A DNA stretch of 64,000 nucleotides from NCBI GenBank assembly GCA_021432635.1, contig MU270033.1, forward strand, positions 483,272-547,271, written 5' to 3'. A program made the translations under genes and the position numbers. Below are positions 52,779 through 63,789 of the stretch, in pieces (the stretch's first letter is position 1; each line of letters starts with the position of its first letter). The stretch is from Thozetella sp. PMI_491. Its lineage: Eukaryota > Ascomycota > Sordariomycetes > Chaetosphaeriales > Chaetosphaeriaceae. The notes beneath the pieces are model-generated. The model made no database searches. It was not told the origin of the DNA and saw nothing but the letters and a program-made list of their open reading frames with translations.

Positions 52779-54142
52779 ATGGCAGGGCATCTCGCGAGCT
52801 GGGTTTTACCGAATAGAGGCGTGCGCCAGCACGAAGATGAAACCCAAGAGGTCCCGTGGAGGCGGTGGGAGCAACGGACCCACGACCTGACGCCGGCACA
52901 GTCCAGCGACAATCTCGTGGCCGCCACAGCGCCGCCAGCTGCCGGCAGTCCTTTTTTCGAATGCCTGCCTCCGGAAATCCGCCGCAAAGTTCTAATAGAG
53001 GCATTCGGCGATCGCATCATGCACATGAGCTTGGAGTTCGCCCACCCCAGGCGGTTGGTTCCTCGGCCGACGCAATCGAGGGAACCTCCGAAACCGCAGC
53101 CATCGCGAGTCGGGCAACTAATTCCTGGCTTGTCGGTACCATTTCGCTGGCCCGCGATTGAGTGGGTTGCCTACCTGCCTCCTGGGCAAGGGGCGAGGCT
53201 ATGCTACCAGGACAAAGAGGCCCCTGAGATTTGGCAGTGGCGCGGCTGCGCCTGCTGGTCCTGGTCCTTGCCCTACCAGCGCGACATTTGTCTACCTGGC
53301 ATTGGGAAGTGCTGGGAGAAGGACTCCGATGTGCCTGCGATATGCCTGGTTGGCGCGATGGGTTGGCTTCTAACGTGCCGACAGGCGTAGGTTCACCTCT
53401 CGGCAGCATCTCACTGTGTCGCCGTGTCCTTCTTTCAAGCATACAAACTAACAGACAGTTTGATAGCTATCTGGAGGGTATTGATGTACTCTATAGCACC
53501 AATACGTTCCGACTTTCGAATGGGAGCCTTGAGCACAATGACCTTCTCGTACACCATCTCTCCAAGCTTCTCTCGCCGCCACGGCTTGCGATGATTAGAG
53601 CCATTGAGTTAAGGTGGACTGTCGACGTCGCCAAGCTTTTCACCCAGGAAACCCAGAACAAAGAGGACTGGTATTTCATGGACTTGGTTGGGTCTGTGCC
53701 GTGCGCCATCCCTAACTTGCATAGAGTACGACTGTCCATTAGTAATGGATCGCAGACCGAACTGATTCAGCGATCTCGAAACTTTGATCGTGATCTTTTG
53801 GCCATGGTCGACAGCATGGTACGGAACCTAGAGCATCTTCGAGAATTTGTGCTGGAAATCCCTCAAATGATAGCACAAGCGCAATTCAGTCTAGCCATCG
53901 AGGAAGGACAGAAAGTGAAGAAAGTAGGTGAATTCAACTACTTCTGGCGGCCACTTCTACGGCCATCGTCGCCATTGCCATTGTCTTCCAAGAGCCAGAA
54001 ATACGAAAAACAGTCAAATGATGGGAAATGCGTAGTACCAGGGTACTGGATTACAGAGAACCGCTTTAGCAATCCGAGCCCTAGTGGGGATCTCTGGCAT
54101 GATGGTATCGTAACACACGGGCTCCCGGGCGCAGATTTCTGA
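52779..54142 (+). CDS. DUF7730-like protein
   Basis: A protein of about 431 residues in two exons (52779-53386, 53455-54142; 68-nt intron). The joint restores the family hallmark LLTCRQA|QFDSYLEGIDVLYSTNTF. The N-terminal hallmark is also present, FFECLPPEIRRKVLIEAFGDRIMHM, which resembles an F-box-like entry. After the second hallmark come LSPPRLAMIRAIELRW and LEHLREFVLEIP. These proteins are abundant in filamentous ascomycetes and their function is not established; some annotations liken them to F-box proteins. No signal peptide or membrane helix. Confidence 0.75.
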
Positions 54143-55024
54143 GGATTGAGAGCCCCTTGGGCGATCGTAAAGAATTTTGACACAGCATCAAAGTTTATAG
54201 GATGCAGAGACGTATTATATTCGCAGCAGCTGTGAAGTTATCTCTGTAGTGGAACATGTGCAGCTTAAGCAAACATATGCATTTGACTCGCCCAGCGGAT
54301 GCCATACTCAGTATCTTAGCCCTATCACCCTTGCCGATATTAGGAACCATGAATAATCGGATTTGATCGTACCTAGAAAAAGCGACCGAGAATTATAACG
54401 TCTTTAGGGGTGGATGGGAGCATGGTCCTATTGATCCGTACTCGCTGAATTGGTCCAAGAGGACTCGAGACGAGCTTGACTACCGGAAATCCAAGACCAA
54501 ATGAAAATGCTAAATAGATTGTATGATTGGAAAACACAGGAACCCGTTAGGGGCCTAGCAGTATGATCATTTCTGGGTTCCAGCTTGAATGAAGTTGAAT
54601 ATATAGCTAGACCTGTACTGGAACTTTTCTGGGCCCAGTCACCTGCTTCCCTCGGTGTACTACCGGGATAGGGAGAGGTAGCTAATGCTGAGACAGACCA
54701 AACAAGTGACCCCGAAGCCACTTGACGAGATCATGATGCGGGTGAGACTCCGCACCTAGATTGAAAGGTAGACGGCTATCGATACGAGAAGAAGCACTCG
54801 ATTGTAAACAAGTAACTTGCTGGGGTGAGCAATTTGGAGGTGGACCCAGAATTGGTAGGCGATAAAACAGCGGCCTTAGTTGATAAGCAACGCCAGGGGT
54901 CCTTTAGGAAGGGCTGCTCCGCTAAGAACCACCCCGTGCACGTGCCAAGAATCCAGCACAGCAGTTAACCATTCATTTATTTTCCTCGGCCTGGCGGTCA
55001 ACATCGCGTAGGAACAAACCACCA
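54143..55024. other. Intergenic, no supported gene
   Basis: About 880 bp without a recognisable frame; it ends in the promoter of the 55025 gene. Confidence 0.4.
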
Positions 55025-56398
55025 ATGGCCAACCTCGTCGCCCACATCTTGGTTCTCGCAGGCGCCATCTTCGTCTCTCTTTATCTGTTATCTTCATGGG
55101 GTGCATCCGACTCCTCCATCGCCAGGGCCGCCGTCAACGATACATTTTCGCCCGAACGTTGCGCGGAGCTTCACAACCAGCTCATGCGAAAAGCCCTCGG
55201 AAATGCGACCAACCAAGCAACCGAGCGAAATCTCTTGGCTCGATTTCTAGAGTCGGCTCCCATATTCGCACAGAATAAAAATCTGTACAAGCTCCCGCTT
55301 CATCGCTTCTTGTCACTCCTCGAGACGACGGCGATACCGGATGGTGCATCCTTAGCTCCCCTGTCACCCTTGACACCCGAGATGTACCAGCCCGATCCAG
55401 AGAGCTTCTGGAGTGAAACTTTTCATCATGTTCCTGGATTCCCGGGGTTTATACTACTCTATACCCAGAACAACGCCGACTCACCTATGGACGGCGGTCT
55501 CTTCCTCGACCTTGAAACATACCGGGCTGTCTGGCATGAGAGCGATTGGGAATTTCCCCCAGCAGAACGCTGGGTGTCCTTAGAAAGCGTCCTACAAAGG
55601 TCTTTGGAGAAGTGGAACCGCGGCATTTATTTCTGGGACTCCGAGTCCCAGTCTATCAGCATGGCTCGCTGGGCACAGTCCGACCTCTCCGAGGCCCTGT
55701 CCGCATGGGATGTGCTTCTCTCCACGATTGAGGGGCGGTTGTACAGCGAGGGCTCGAAACCAGCACGTCTAGAGCCACTGGACAATGCCAGTATGGAAGG
55801 CTACCGGATTAACGATTTCTCGCGAGCATTTCTCTCTCGGGCTGCGAGGCCCAGGTTCGCTCGTGTAGCACCAGGTATCACGACATTTTCTCCCGAATCT
55901 CTAGCTGAGATTTACGGCTCCGAGCCCGCTGATTCCTATCGACGGACCTCCTTTGACATTCCAGGCATCCCATCGTCCGAGGAAGAGCAAGAGTGGGCGA
56001 GTCTGATTCTCCCGGGGACAAAGAAGATTCGTCTAGATGGCCCGGAAAAGGGTATACCCGCGCAAGACGAAGCTAGCTATTTTGACAAGCCCTGGGGCTT
56101 CGGAAAATTTACCCTCAATCGCTGGGCGGGGCTTTATTCAGAACCTGGTGGCATGCCTGCAGATACCGTCCGCCTTGTTACCCCTGACGGCCACACTACT
56201 CTTTGCGACTTTGAGGGACAGTCTCCTTGGGCTCGGTCGCGCTCACCGCGCCTGGCGGAGGTTCTCCTTCACTGGGCCTCTTTCGTGGAAGACGGAACTT
56301 GGCTGGTAGGCCCCCAAGGCGTCGAGCCTGCTTCAGCTGGCTGGTTCGATAGCCATCCCGCCGTTGCAGCAATGAGTTGGTCACAAACTAGTGTATGA
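55025..56398 (+). CDS. Unrecognised 457-aa single-pass membrane protein
   Basis: A single-exon gene starting MANLVAHILVLAG. I do not recognise the family. A hydrophobic helix at about residues 4-24 (ending SLYLLSSWG) is a signal anchor or signal peptide, so most of the chain is likely extracytoplasmic. NxT sites occur just after it (NDTF, NATN). The body is rich in Trp and acidic residues, with repeated motifs such as FWDSESQSISM, WHESDWEFPP and a C-terminal PWGFGKFTLNRWAGLYSEPGG. No HExxH, Ser-His-Asp or glycosidase signature is seen. A secreted or endomembrane protein of unknown role is all I can support. Confidence 0.7.
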   Translation: MANLVAHILVLAGAIFVSLYLLSSWGASDSSIARAAVNDTFSPERCAELHNQLMRKALGNATNQATERNLLARFLESAPIFAQNKNLYKLPLHRFLSLLETTAIPDGASLAPLSPLTPEMYQPDPESFWSETFHHVPGFPGFILLYTQNNADSPMDGGLFLDLETYRAVWHESDWEFPPAERWVSLESVLQRSLEKWNRGIYFWDSESQSISMARWAQSDLSEALSAWDVLLSTIEGRLYSEGSKPARLEPLDNASMEGYRINDFSRAFLSRAARPRFARVAPGITTFSPESLAEIYGSEPADSYRRTSFDIPGIPSSEEEQEWASLILPGTKKIRLDGPEKGIPAQDEASYFDKPWGFGKFTLNRWAGLYSEPGGMPADTVRLVTPDGHTTLCDFEGQSPWARSRSPRLAEVLLHWASFVEDGTWLVGPQGVEPASAGWFDSHPAVAAMSWSQTSV

Positions 56399-57592
56399 TG
56401 TTTGCCAAGAGTTCAGAGGGCAAGGTCTGTATTCTCATCTCAAGTCTCGCGAATTTGCCACAACAATGATGGATTTTTATGGACTAGGAGCTCTTAAATG
56501 TCGAAGACTGCATGGCTGCTATATTTGTAGATCAGTAAGGTACCTAACTACATTCGTAAGCAGTAGCTATTCACCCCATTACGCACTGAGGCATTCAGTG
56601 CTGAGGATGTGCAGGCTAAAAGTCCCGTCAAGGGTCTTACCAAGACAGCCACGCTGTACACTGGGAAATTACTTGCTAATGCGTTGGACAAAATGAAAAT
56701 ACTGTCACCTCTAAGAAATGGCTGTCATTAATGGCGGGGTAGTTACTCTGAGCGAGACTTTTGTGCTGTTACGTACACGACAAGTGCTCGCTAGGTCTTG
56801 GCAAACTGAGACCGGATCCCAAGGCAAAAGTGCCGACCACGCTGCGCCAAACGAAGCCAACTGTAGGCAGGCTTGCCCGTTGCCGGCAAGGAATGGGCTC
56901 TAGAATTTCGCGTTAAGACTGTTTGAAGAAGGGTCGTATTTGCTACGCCTCTTTGCACAGGAAATTGCTCCCATCATCTTTAGCGACTACCTGGGCCTAG
57001 TTGCAACCAGGGTAACATGAAGATCACTACCGCTTTAGCGCGTGCCTCGCAGATCATAGCTGGAGGCGAATTTTAGCTCAGTTGACTCGCCCATGAACAA
57101 CCATGCAGCGGCCGAAGGGTTGCATCATGTTATGCGTGTCAAATGTCTCTGGAAGTTAGCTTAATACTAGCAAGCCAAGTCTTCACGTCAGGTGCTAGTT
57201 TGTCTGTCAGTGCGGGGGGAGAGTTGAGAATCAGGTCGTTTTCGACCGTTAGCTACTGGTTGCATGTGTATATGCTGCGGCTCAAACTTAACACTCGGTT
57301 GAGTCGACATAAGCCGGTAAGCCATGCCACTAGGTTTTTTAGGGGGCATGCAGGTTGTAGGAACCATGGCTTACTTGGCGTGGCTCAGATAGCCAGGGTC
57401 TCTTAGGTAACCAATGACCAGGTAGCTTCGGCGTAGAACATAGATGGAAGGTGGACCGGATCCTTAGGACTGGCCCAGGCCCTCACAGGGGTCAGCAAAG
57501 AGGTGATAAAAGGCTGCCGTGGCCACGACAGATGTCTGAACAGTTTAACTATGGGAGTTCCGGATAATCGGTTGGTGGAAAGAAAACGTAAT
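56399..57592. other. Intergenic, no supported gene
   Basis: About 1.2 kb with short frames only. Nothing recognised. Confidence 0.4.
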
Positions 57593-58717
57593 ATGATGCT
57601 CCGTTCAGTTTTCCTCGTCCTCGCGGGCACTGTGGCGATGGCCACCGCAGCCTCGCCCGACAAGCCTGTGGTTTCTCCGTCTATCCAGACACTTTTCAGC
57701 CGAATGGCCACCGATATGTGGAATAACATGCCCGGAGTTGCGTCCAGATGGACGGCTTGGAACAACGGATCTACTGTGAAAGGGTGCCAGCGATACATCG
57801 ACAAGTACGGTCTCAAAGCTGCCGACTTTACTACCTATAGTGTCACTTATGCTGATGTTGGTACCCATCCGCGGTGGCAAGACCTTGTAGCACTGCTTAG
57901 AAGCGGAGCTGCTCCTTGTTGCTAACGCTTATGTAGTGCGGATCCCAACCGTGGGTTTTTTGCTACCACAACCAGGCGGGTATGCCGTGGCGTTTCCATC
58001 TCGTCTAGTCCCCTGTCGAGGATTTTACTAATGGACCGGAAGCTTACACACTACTGGACATGGCCGATACCTTCTCTAAGATCCCTCCCTCCGCGCGTGG
58101 CTATGTCAATGTTGTGAGTGTTCCATGCTGAGCCCAATCACGCCCACTCTTCCTCCGAATCATCCTAGCACTAACGCGTTACAATAATCTGACAGCTCGT
58201 TGCAATCCCAAAGCAAAGCGATGGCTATGCAGGCTGGTCGACCACCGACGGCGACACCGCTATCATGAGCTCTATTGATCTGCGAATTCTCGCGCACGAG
58301 GTGTCCCACCATCTTGATTATGATGCGTATAAATCAACACTAGGGGGACTTGTATCCGAAAATGCCATCTTCCAAGACGAATATGCCAAAGATACCAACT
58401 CTGTTTCGGTATACGCCCAGAGCAATTGGCACGAGACACTTGCTGAAGTTGGTTCTGCTGCTTTCTACGACAAATTTGTACCGGGCGGGTTTGCCAAGAT
58501 TCACTCGAAGGTTTCTGCTTTCCAGCACCAACTTAGTGCCTTCGAGAATATTTTTTCGCAGCAGATGGTGAAAGGTGGTAACTGCACTTTTAGAAAGGCC
58601 CCTTCCCCCGTGGTGACTATCAAGTCAACGGTAAACAGCGCGAGGTTTGCGGCTGCTGGGGTAGAAGCCGAAGACCTTGTCTTGGAGATTCCCGAGGTGG
58701 ATGAAATAGAAATATAG
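57593..58717 (+). CDS. Secreted con-13-like protein with HExxH motif
   Basis: A 299-residue secreted protein in four exons (57593-57856, 57937-57979, 58043-58113, 58196-58717). The signal peptide is MMLRSVFLVLAGTVAMATA. The zinc-binding type motif HEVSHHLDYD is followed 40 residues on by NWHETLAEVGSAAFYD, as in conidiation-specific protein 13 relatives and metallopeptidases. The mature part has four early cysteines (KGCQRY, DCGS, VFCYH) that could form disulfides. The second intron (57980-58042) has a GTATGC donor and an ACTAAT branch site; without it a TAG interrupts the frame. The acceptor is AAG. Proteolytic activity has not been shown for the family as far as I know. It is convergent with a subtilase. 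Confidence 0.75.
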
Positions 58718-58895
58718 TTTTAAATACCTTAGTTGTGTGTTTTTTTAATTATCTTATAGGATGTCCCGCTTTGATTATTTGAGGTAACTGACTTTGGCGA
58801 GGCTTAAGACTGCCTGGTTTGTGCCCACCTTCGCGTCCTGGGACACTTCTAGCAGACCGTATTAGACATCCAAGATCAGATATTCCACATAGCTT

Positions 58896-61251
58896 TTACG
58901 CCGAAGTTCCATTAATCGGTAGGACATTAATTACGGTCGTGAGGCCTTTCCAGCTTGCTTCCTCTGTGGGGTCGGCAAAGGGCAGCAAAACTGCAAACTG
59001 CAGAATGTACTCTCCCACCGCAATATAGCTTCCGTCACTCAGCTTTCCAAGCCAATAGTAAGCGCTTGTATATCCACCAGTCACAAGTGCGTTCCTAGCC
59101 ATGTATGTCTCCGGCATATTGTACGTTGCTTCCTTGTCGGCCTTTGCGGGGTTGAAGGTGCTCGAACTCCCGGAGCCCTCCCAGATCGCCGCTGATCCAA
59201 TGTATCCATTCTCACCCACCACAGGAGGATAGCTAAACGTCTCGGAAGAGTGAAGAGAAGAATTGAACAGATCAAAGCGGACTTCGCGTGTGCCCCAGTT
59301 GATCTTGCTGAAGATCTTAGGGTAGTCTTGCGCCGTGGTGGAAAGGTCGAAGGTGAAGTTGGTCTTGTTGCTGTACGAAGCAGTCGAACGTAGCCATGGG
59401 TAGGTGCCGGCAAACATGCGGTTTGACATGCTTTCTTTCAGGTCGAACGTGATGCCTTGGTAGGGAACGGCCAGTGTTTCGTTCTTACTTGACTTGATGC
59501 GAGCGACGCCGCTGTAAGCTGGCAGCTGCGAGGCATTTTGGCCAGACGGTAGAGAGAAGGTAAATCTACGTGGGTTAGCGAATGTAGGTTGGGAAATGGC
59601 AAAGAGGATGTGAATCTCACTCGACACTTTTAGACTGCCCCGGTGCCAGCTCGAACTTGGGAAGCACCTCGACATCCGCGTCGATAATTTTCGCTTCCAT
59701 CTCGTAGCGGTAGCGGATTCGCGGTGTTTCGCTCAGGTCTGCCGGGTTTATCCACAGCATCTCGAACCCAGCCCAACTCTCTACTTCGCTCGAATACTTC
59801 ACTGTCTCATTCCCTTCATTCACCACTGTAACGCTGTGCGTCGCTCGGAAATGAGCGGTATCGCTCAGCGCAAACCGTGCCGGTTCCAGTCTGCTCGTAT
59901 ATCCCAGCACCTTGCTGGCATCGATAAGGCCTCCTCCAACCTGGTGTGTGGGGGCCTTGAATGCATCATTGGCGGTTTGGTCTACGTTAAGCCACGGAAG
60001 GCTTGCCCCAGTGCTCACGATGCGCATACCGAGCTGCTTCGCAAAATCTTTTCCATGGACGGCCCTTCCTCCCCATTTCGATATATATAGGGCGGCTACA
60101 CCTGCAATGTACGGCGTCGCCATGCTTGTTCCGCTCACAAGTGCATACTCTTCGCCGTCATTTCCGAACCACGTGCTGAAGATGTCGGTTCCCGGGGCCG
60201 TGATGTCAGGCTTGACACTGAGATCGTAAAGCCCGCCCCATGAGGTAAAATAGCTGGGCTGCTTCAGGGTCTCCGTTGCACTTCGCTTGATCTGCGCGCT
60301 TGCCACGCTCAATACATTTGGTGCTGAACTTCCTGAGCTGGCATAGAACGGCCCCCCTGACCCCGAGTTCCCAGCGCCGATGGTCACAACGATGCCCTCG
60401 TTTGCAAGGCGCTCAGCGACCACAGCCCAGGCGTTCTCCGCAAAGCCTCCTCGGCCACCGATCGAGACCGTAATAACGTCACAGCCGTCCTCGTAGGCCC
60501 GCAGGAAGCCCTCGATAATGAGGTCGGTGTAGGTTCCGCCGTCCGCACCGAACACCTTGTAGCTGTACAAAGTGGCTTCGGGTGCGACTCCGATTCCATT
60601 TTCGCCAGCTAAAATGCCAGCGACATGTGTTCCGTGTCCTTGCTGGTCGAGGGGATCCTCGTCCGGTGTTACGGCCAGCTCATCGGACGAGTCCCAAGCA
60701 TCCCCCACGAAGTCGTGCCCTCCGGCGACCTTGAAGCCTTCGCCGAAACCTCCACCAAGAGCGGAATGGTTGTAATAAGTTCCGGTATCAATGATACCGA
60801 CTTTCACACCCTTGCCGAGGATGCCCTGAGCATGCAACTCCTCCACACCTGTGGCCCAATGAACCGCATAGGTGTCCTGGCTATCGGTACCCACCACTAC
60901 CTGTCTCTTGACAGAAACAGGAGAGAGCAACTCCTCTGGGTGGTTGGGCCAAGCGCGGACGATTTGGGGCAGAGAGCTCAATGAGTCGATACTGTGGGAT
61001 TGAGTTTCGATGCTAGCGCCAGTGAAGAGGGCAGACTCGAATGTTTTTAGGATAGTTATGTCAGCATCCTCGGTGTCGCGTTGGCTAAGGATCAATCCAG
61101 AGGTGAACTCCACGATGAAGCGCTTTGGTCGCGGGGGAACAGTCACACCGACATCCAAAGAAGACGCTACAAGGCCAAGGTTGCGCAGAGCATTTGCGCC
61201 TGTGGCCAGCAAGCCCAAGGACAGAACCAAGAAGCTGATCCGCTCAGGCAT
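58896..61251 (-). CDS. Secreted subtilisin-like serine protease (S8)
   Basis: A 766-residue extracellular protease in two exons (61251-59621, 59565-58896). The start MPERISFLVLSLGLLATGANA is a signal peptide. An inhibitor-I9-like prodomain (about 40-115) ends near a KR site (SPVSVKR) for kexin. The catalytic domain has Asp155 (GIIDTG), His206 (GHGTHVAG), Asn295 (GAGNSG) and Ser376 (SGTSMATP). A C-terminal Fn3-like region carries many NxT sites. A PA-type insert between His and Ser is short or absent. The plan matches minor extracellular proteases of fungi, used for scavenging protein or in host interaction. The next gene, convergent on the plus strand, is the con-13-like protein. Confidence 0.93.
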
Positions 61252-61883
61252 CCTGACGGTAATTTGGCGCACTGGATGCGAACCCGCTCGAGACAGCGCG
61301 AAGATATTCTCGCACCTTTATCTTAGAGCATGCTACGCGCTACTGCTGTGGAAGCAACGCGGATGTAAAATACACCTGCTGAGATAGGAAACTACCTCGT
61401 CAGCCAAGACTACTTATGCGCAGTCCTGCGGGCGTGGGTAGCATTCGGGGCCTGTGATGGGGCTCGGACGCCAAGAACCAGGGTCGGCTGTAGCCGATCT
61501 GGACTGAATGGCGATAGAAACCAGATCTACCCAACTCTGGGAAATGCCCCAAACTCCAAGAGCCTGGACGTTTACTGGATAGCGCTAAAAGCCCCATTTC
61601 TCTGTGCCTGGCACCACTGGACCCCTGTTTTCACGCAGGGTTGATGACCGTAAGTAGCACGTGTGGAGCAGCTCGGCTCCGTCTCCTGTGACACTCCGCA
61701 CGTATTATCAGCTCAAACATGCGCATTGGTGGTGCTGGATAAGTTTTGGGTTAGACGTTGATTATGGCTCGAGACAGTCGATCCCACCATAAGTAAGGAA
61801 ACTATGGTACCGAAAGTATGTACGCGGTTAGATTGCTATTCTGAAAACGCTGGAAAGAACATGTTGTCACTTGCTTGAGAGAT
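61252..61883. other. Intergenic upstream of the subtilase
   Basis: About 630 bp containing the subtilase promoter. A minus frame (61400-61597) has no content. Confidence 0.4.
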
Positions 61884-62115
61884 GACCAATGACCTGCTAC
61901 ACATCCTCACACCGAAGACTAAAATTGCAGTGCGAGCGCGATGCAAGAGTTATACCCAATAACCTGCTACACACCCTCTTGCCAAAGACCAAAATTGTAG
62001 TGCGAGCCCGATGCAAGAGATATACCCAATAACCTGCTACACATCCTCTCGCCAAAGACTAAATTTGCAGTGCGAACATGATGATGCAAGAGACATACTC
62101 TACCCAATAACCTGC
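61884..62115. repeat. Minisatellite, about three copies of a 70-bp unit
   Basis: The unit runs ...ACCTGCTACACATCCTC...GCAGTGCGAGC...ATGCAAGAG...TACCCAATA. AACCTGCTAC-type anchors occur at 61891, 61961 and 62031, a period of exactly 70 bp; a partial fourth unit with an 8-bp insertion follows. Copies differ at a few positions. It lies just past the stop of the amidohydrolase gene. Confidence 0.85.
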
Positions 62116-62139
62116 CGTGGACAGATTGCCAATAATAGA

Positions 62140-63789
62140 CTACAGGCTGTGACTTGACTTATCCGCCAATGAGAATACTTTTCGGCCCTGATACCATGTC
62201 TCCACGACCTCGGCACTGAACAAAGTTGTCGGATCCCATTCCATCATCTCGACCACGCTAAGGTTGGCAGCAAGTCCTGGCCTTAGGCTGCCAACTACTC
62301 CATCTGCGAAGCAACTATAGGCTACGCCCTCCGTTGCGGCATTGACGGCCGAAATAAGTTTCAGCGCGAATTCGGGAGCTGGCTGTGCAGGGTTATCTGG
62401 CTGGAGGGCTGACCGTCTGGTTGTTGCTACGTATAAGTTCTGAAGCGGATACTTCGGAGCAGTCGGTGCGTCAGTGCCAATGGCAAGAGCGGCTCCAGAT
62501 TCTTCGAACAACGCATACGGGAAAGCGCCCTCGTATCTCAGATGACCCAGCAGCTTAGGCCAGGCTGCATTGTTTGCCGGGTCGCTATGAACGGGCTGGA
62601 TAGATGCAATGATCCCTAGCCGACCCAGTCGCTCTGCATCTCCAGGTGAGCATAGCTGGAGATGTTCGATGCGATGCCTCCCAGCCGGATTGCCTACTTG
62701 CTCGAGGGCGTCGATTGAGTTCTTGATTGCTTGATCTCCAACTGCATGGATAGCAATCTGCAGGCCGGCAGAGTCTGCTCTCTGGAGGACTGGAACAAGC
62801 CTATCAGTGGTCCAGGAAGGCTCGGCATTACTGTTGTCGTGCACATACGGCTCTCGGAGAGCTGCGCTGCAGGCATCAACAACTCCGTCGCCGATGATCT
62901 TTATGCCCGTGATGTGAAGCTGTGGGCTAGTTCCAATGTTAAACTGTTCGTGTAGCTTAATCGCACGGTCAACCTGCTTCAAAGTCTCTTCCTCGGTAGC
63001 TTGAGGAAGTACCAACCAGTGGGCGGCAACCCATAGAGGAAGCGGGCCGTGCTTTTGCTCGTAGAGCTGGATGAGCTCCCATTGGCCTTCCCCCATGGCC
63101 ATCTCGACAACCCCCGTATATCCGGCCGAGATGTATGCATCAATGCTTGCCTTCAGGAAGCCCAGCTCTTCTTCCCGACTGTAAGTCTGGGCTAGGAAAC
63201 CCTGTGCGATACCAAAAGCGGCGGATTCCGACAGGAGGCCAGTAGGCATGCCGTGCCCATCGCGATAGATCTTGCCGCCTGGTGGATCTTCCAGATCTTT
63301 GACCCTCAATTCGTTGAGGGCTGTGGTATTGCACCAGGCAGTGTGTGTATCGATCGAAGTAATGTAGATCGGGCGAGGGTCCAAGTCGTCTAGTTGAATA
63401 GCAAAAGTTACGCCTTCTGTGGTAGCTTGCCGCCAACCCCCGCAGATGATGCGAGGCAGCGTGGGATTCAATCGTGCGTATTCGCGGATCTTCTGCCGAA
63501 TTTCTTCCAAGCTCCCGCATGAACTCAAGTCGACTTTGCTGAGATATTCTCCTGTCATGAGCAAATGCATGTGCCCGTCGATAAAACCAGGAAGAACAAC
63601 GCGGCCCTTCACGTCGAGAATCTCCGCACCAGCCTGTGTGGCTTGCTGCACAGCCGCATCTTCCACAGAACCGACGTGGGTGATTGTGCCGTATACGCCG
63701 TCCACAATGAGACAATCTGCGAACGTAGCGCCGGTCGCGGTGGTGGATTCCGAAAGGTAGAACCTCCCATTACGAAGAACGGTAGGCAT
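62140..63789 (-). CDS. Metal-dependent amidohydrolase (YtcJ-like, amidohydrolase 3)
   Basis: A single-exon enzyme of 549 residues starting MPTVLRNGRFYLSE. It is a TIM-barrel hydrolase of the amidohydrolase superfamily. The first metal motif HxH is in GFIDGHMHLL, and later landmarks are GIKIIGDGVVDACSA, AIHAVGDQAIKNSIDALEQV (His-containing strand), RHRIEHLQL, ASIQPVHSDP and AIGTDAPTAP (the Asp strand). RPGLAANLSVVE ends the barrel's flanking sandwich. YtcJ-like enzymes cleave cyclic or linear amides; substrates are mostly unknown. No signal peptide, so cytosolic. Confidence 0.87.
   Translation of the reverse strand: MPTVLRNGRFYLSESTTATGATFADCLIVDGVYGTITHVGSVEDAAVQQATQAGAEILDVKGRVVLPGFIDGHMHLLMTGEYLSKVDLSSCGSLEEIRQKIREYARLNPTLPRIICGGWRQATTEGVTFAIQLDDLDPRPIYITSIDTHTAWCNTTALNELRVKDLEDPPGGKIYRDGHGMPTGLLSESAAFGIAQGFLAQTYSREEELGFLKASIDAYISAGYTGVVEMAMGEGQWELIQLYEQKHGPLPLWVAAHWLVLPQATEEETLKQVDRAIKLHEQFNIGTSPQLHITGIKIIGDGVVDACSAALREPYVHDNSNAEPSWTTDRLVPVLQRADSAGLQIAIHAVGDQAIKNSIDALEQVGNPAGRHRIEHLQLCSPGDAERLGRLGIIASIQPVHSDPANNAAWPKLLGHLRYEGAFPYALFEESGAALAIGTDAPTAPKYPLQNLYVATTRRSALQPDNPAQPAPEFALKLISAVNAATEGVAYSCFADGVVGSLRPGLAANLSVVEMMEWDPTTLFSAEVVETWYQGRKVFSLADKSSHSL

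Noticed and set aside
58005-58016. In-frame TAG in the con-13-like gene, suggesting a pseudogene or readthrough
   Set aside because: The TAG falls inside a good intron (57980-58042) with GTATGC donor and ACTAAT branch site. Removing it joins the frame cleanly.
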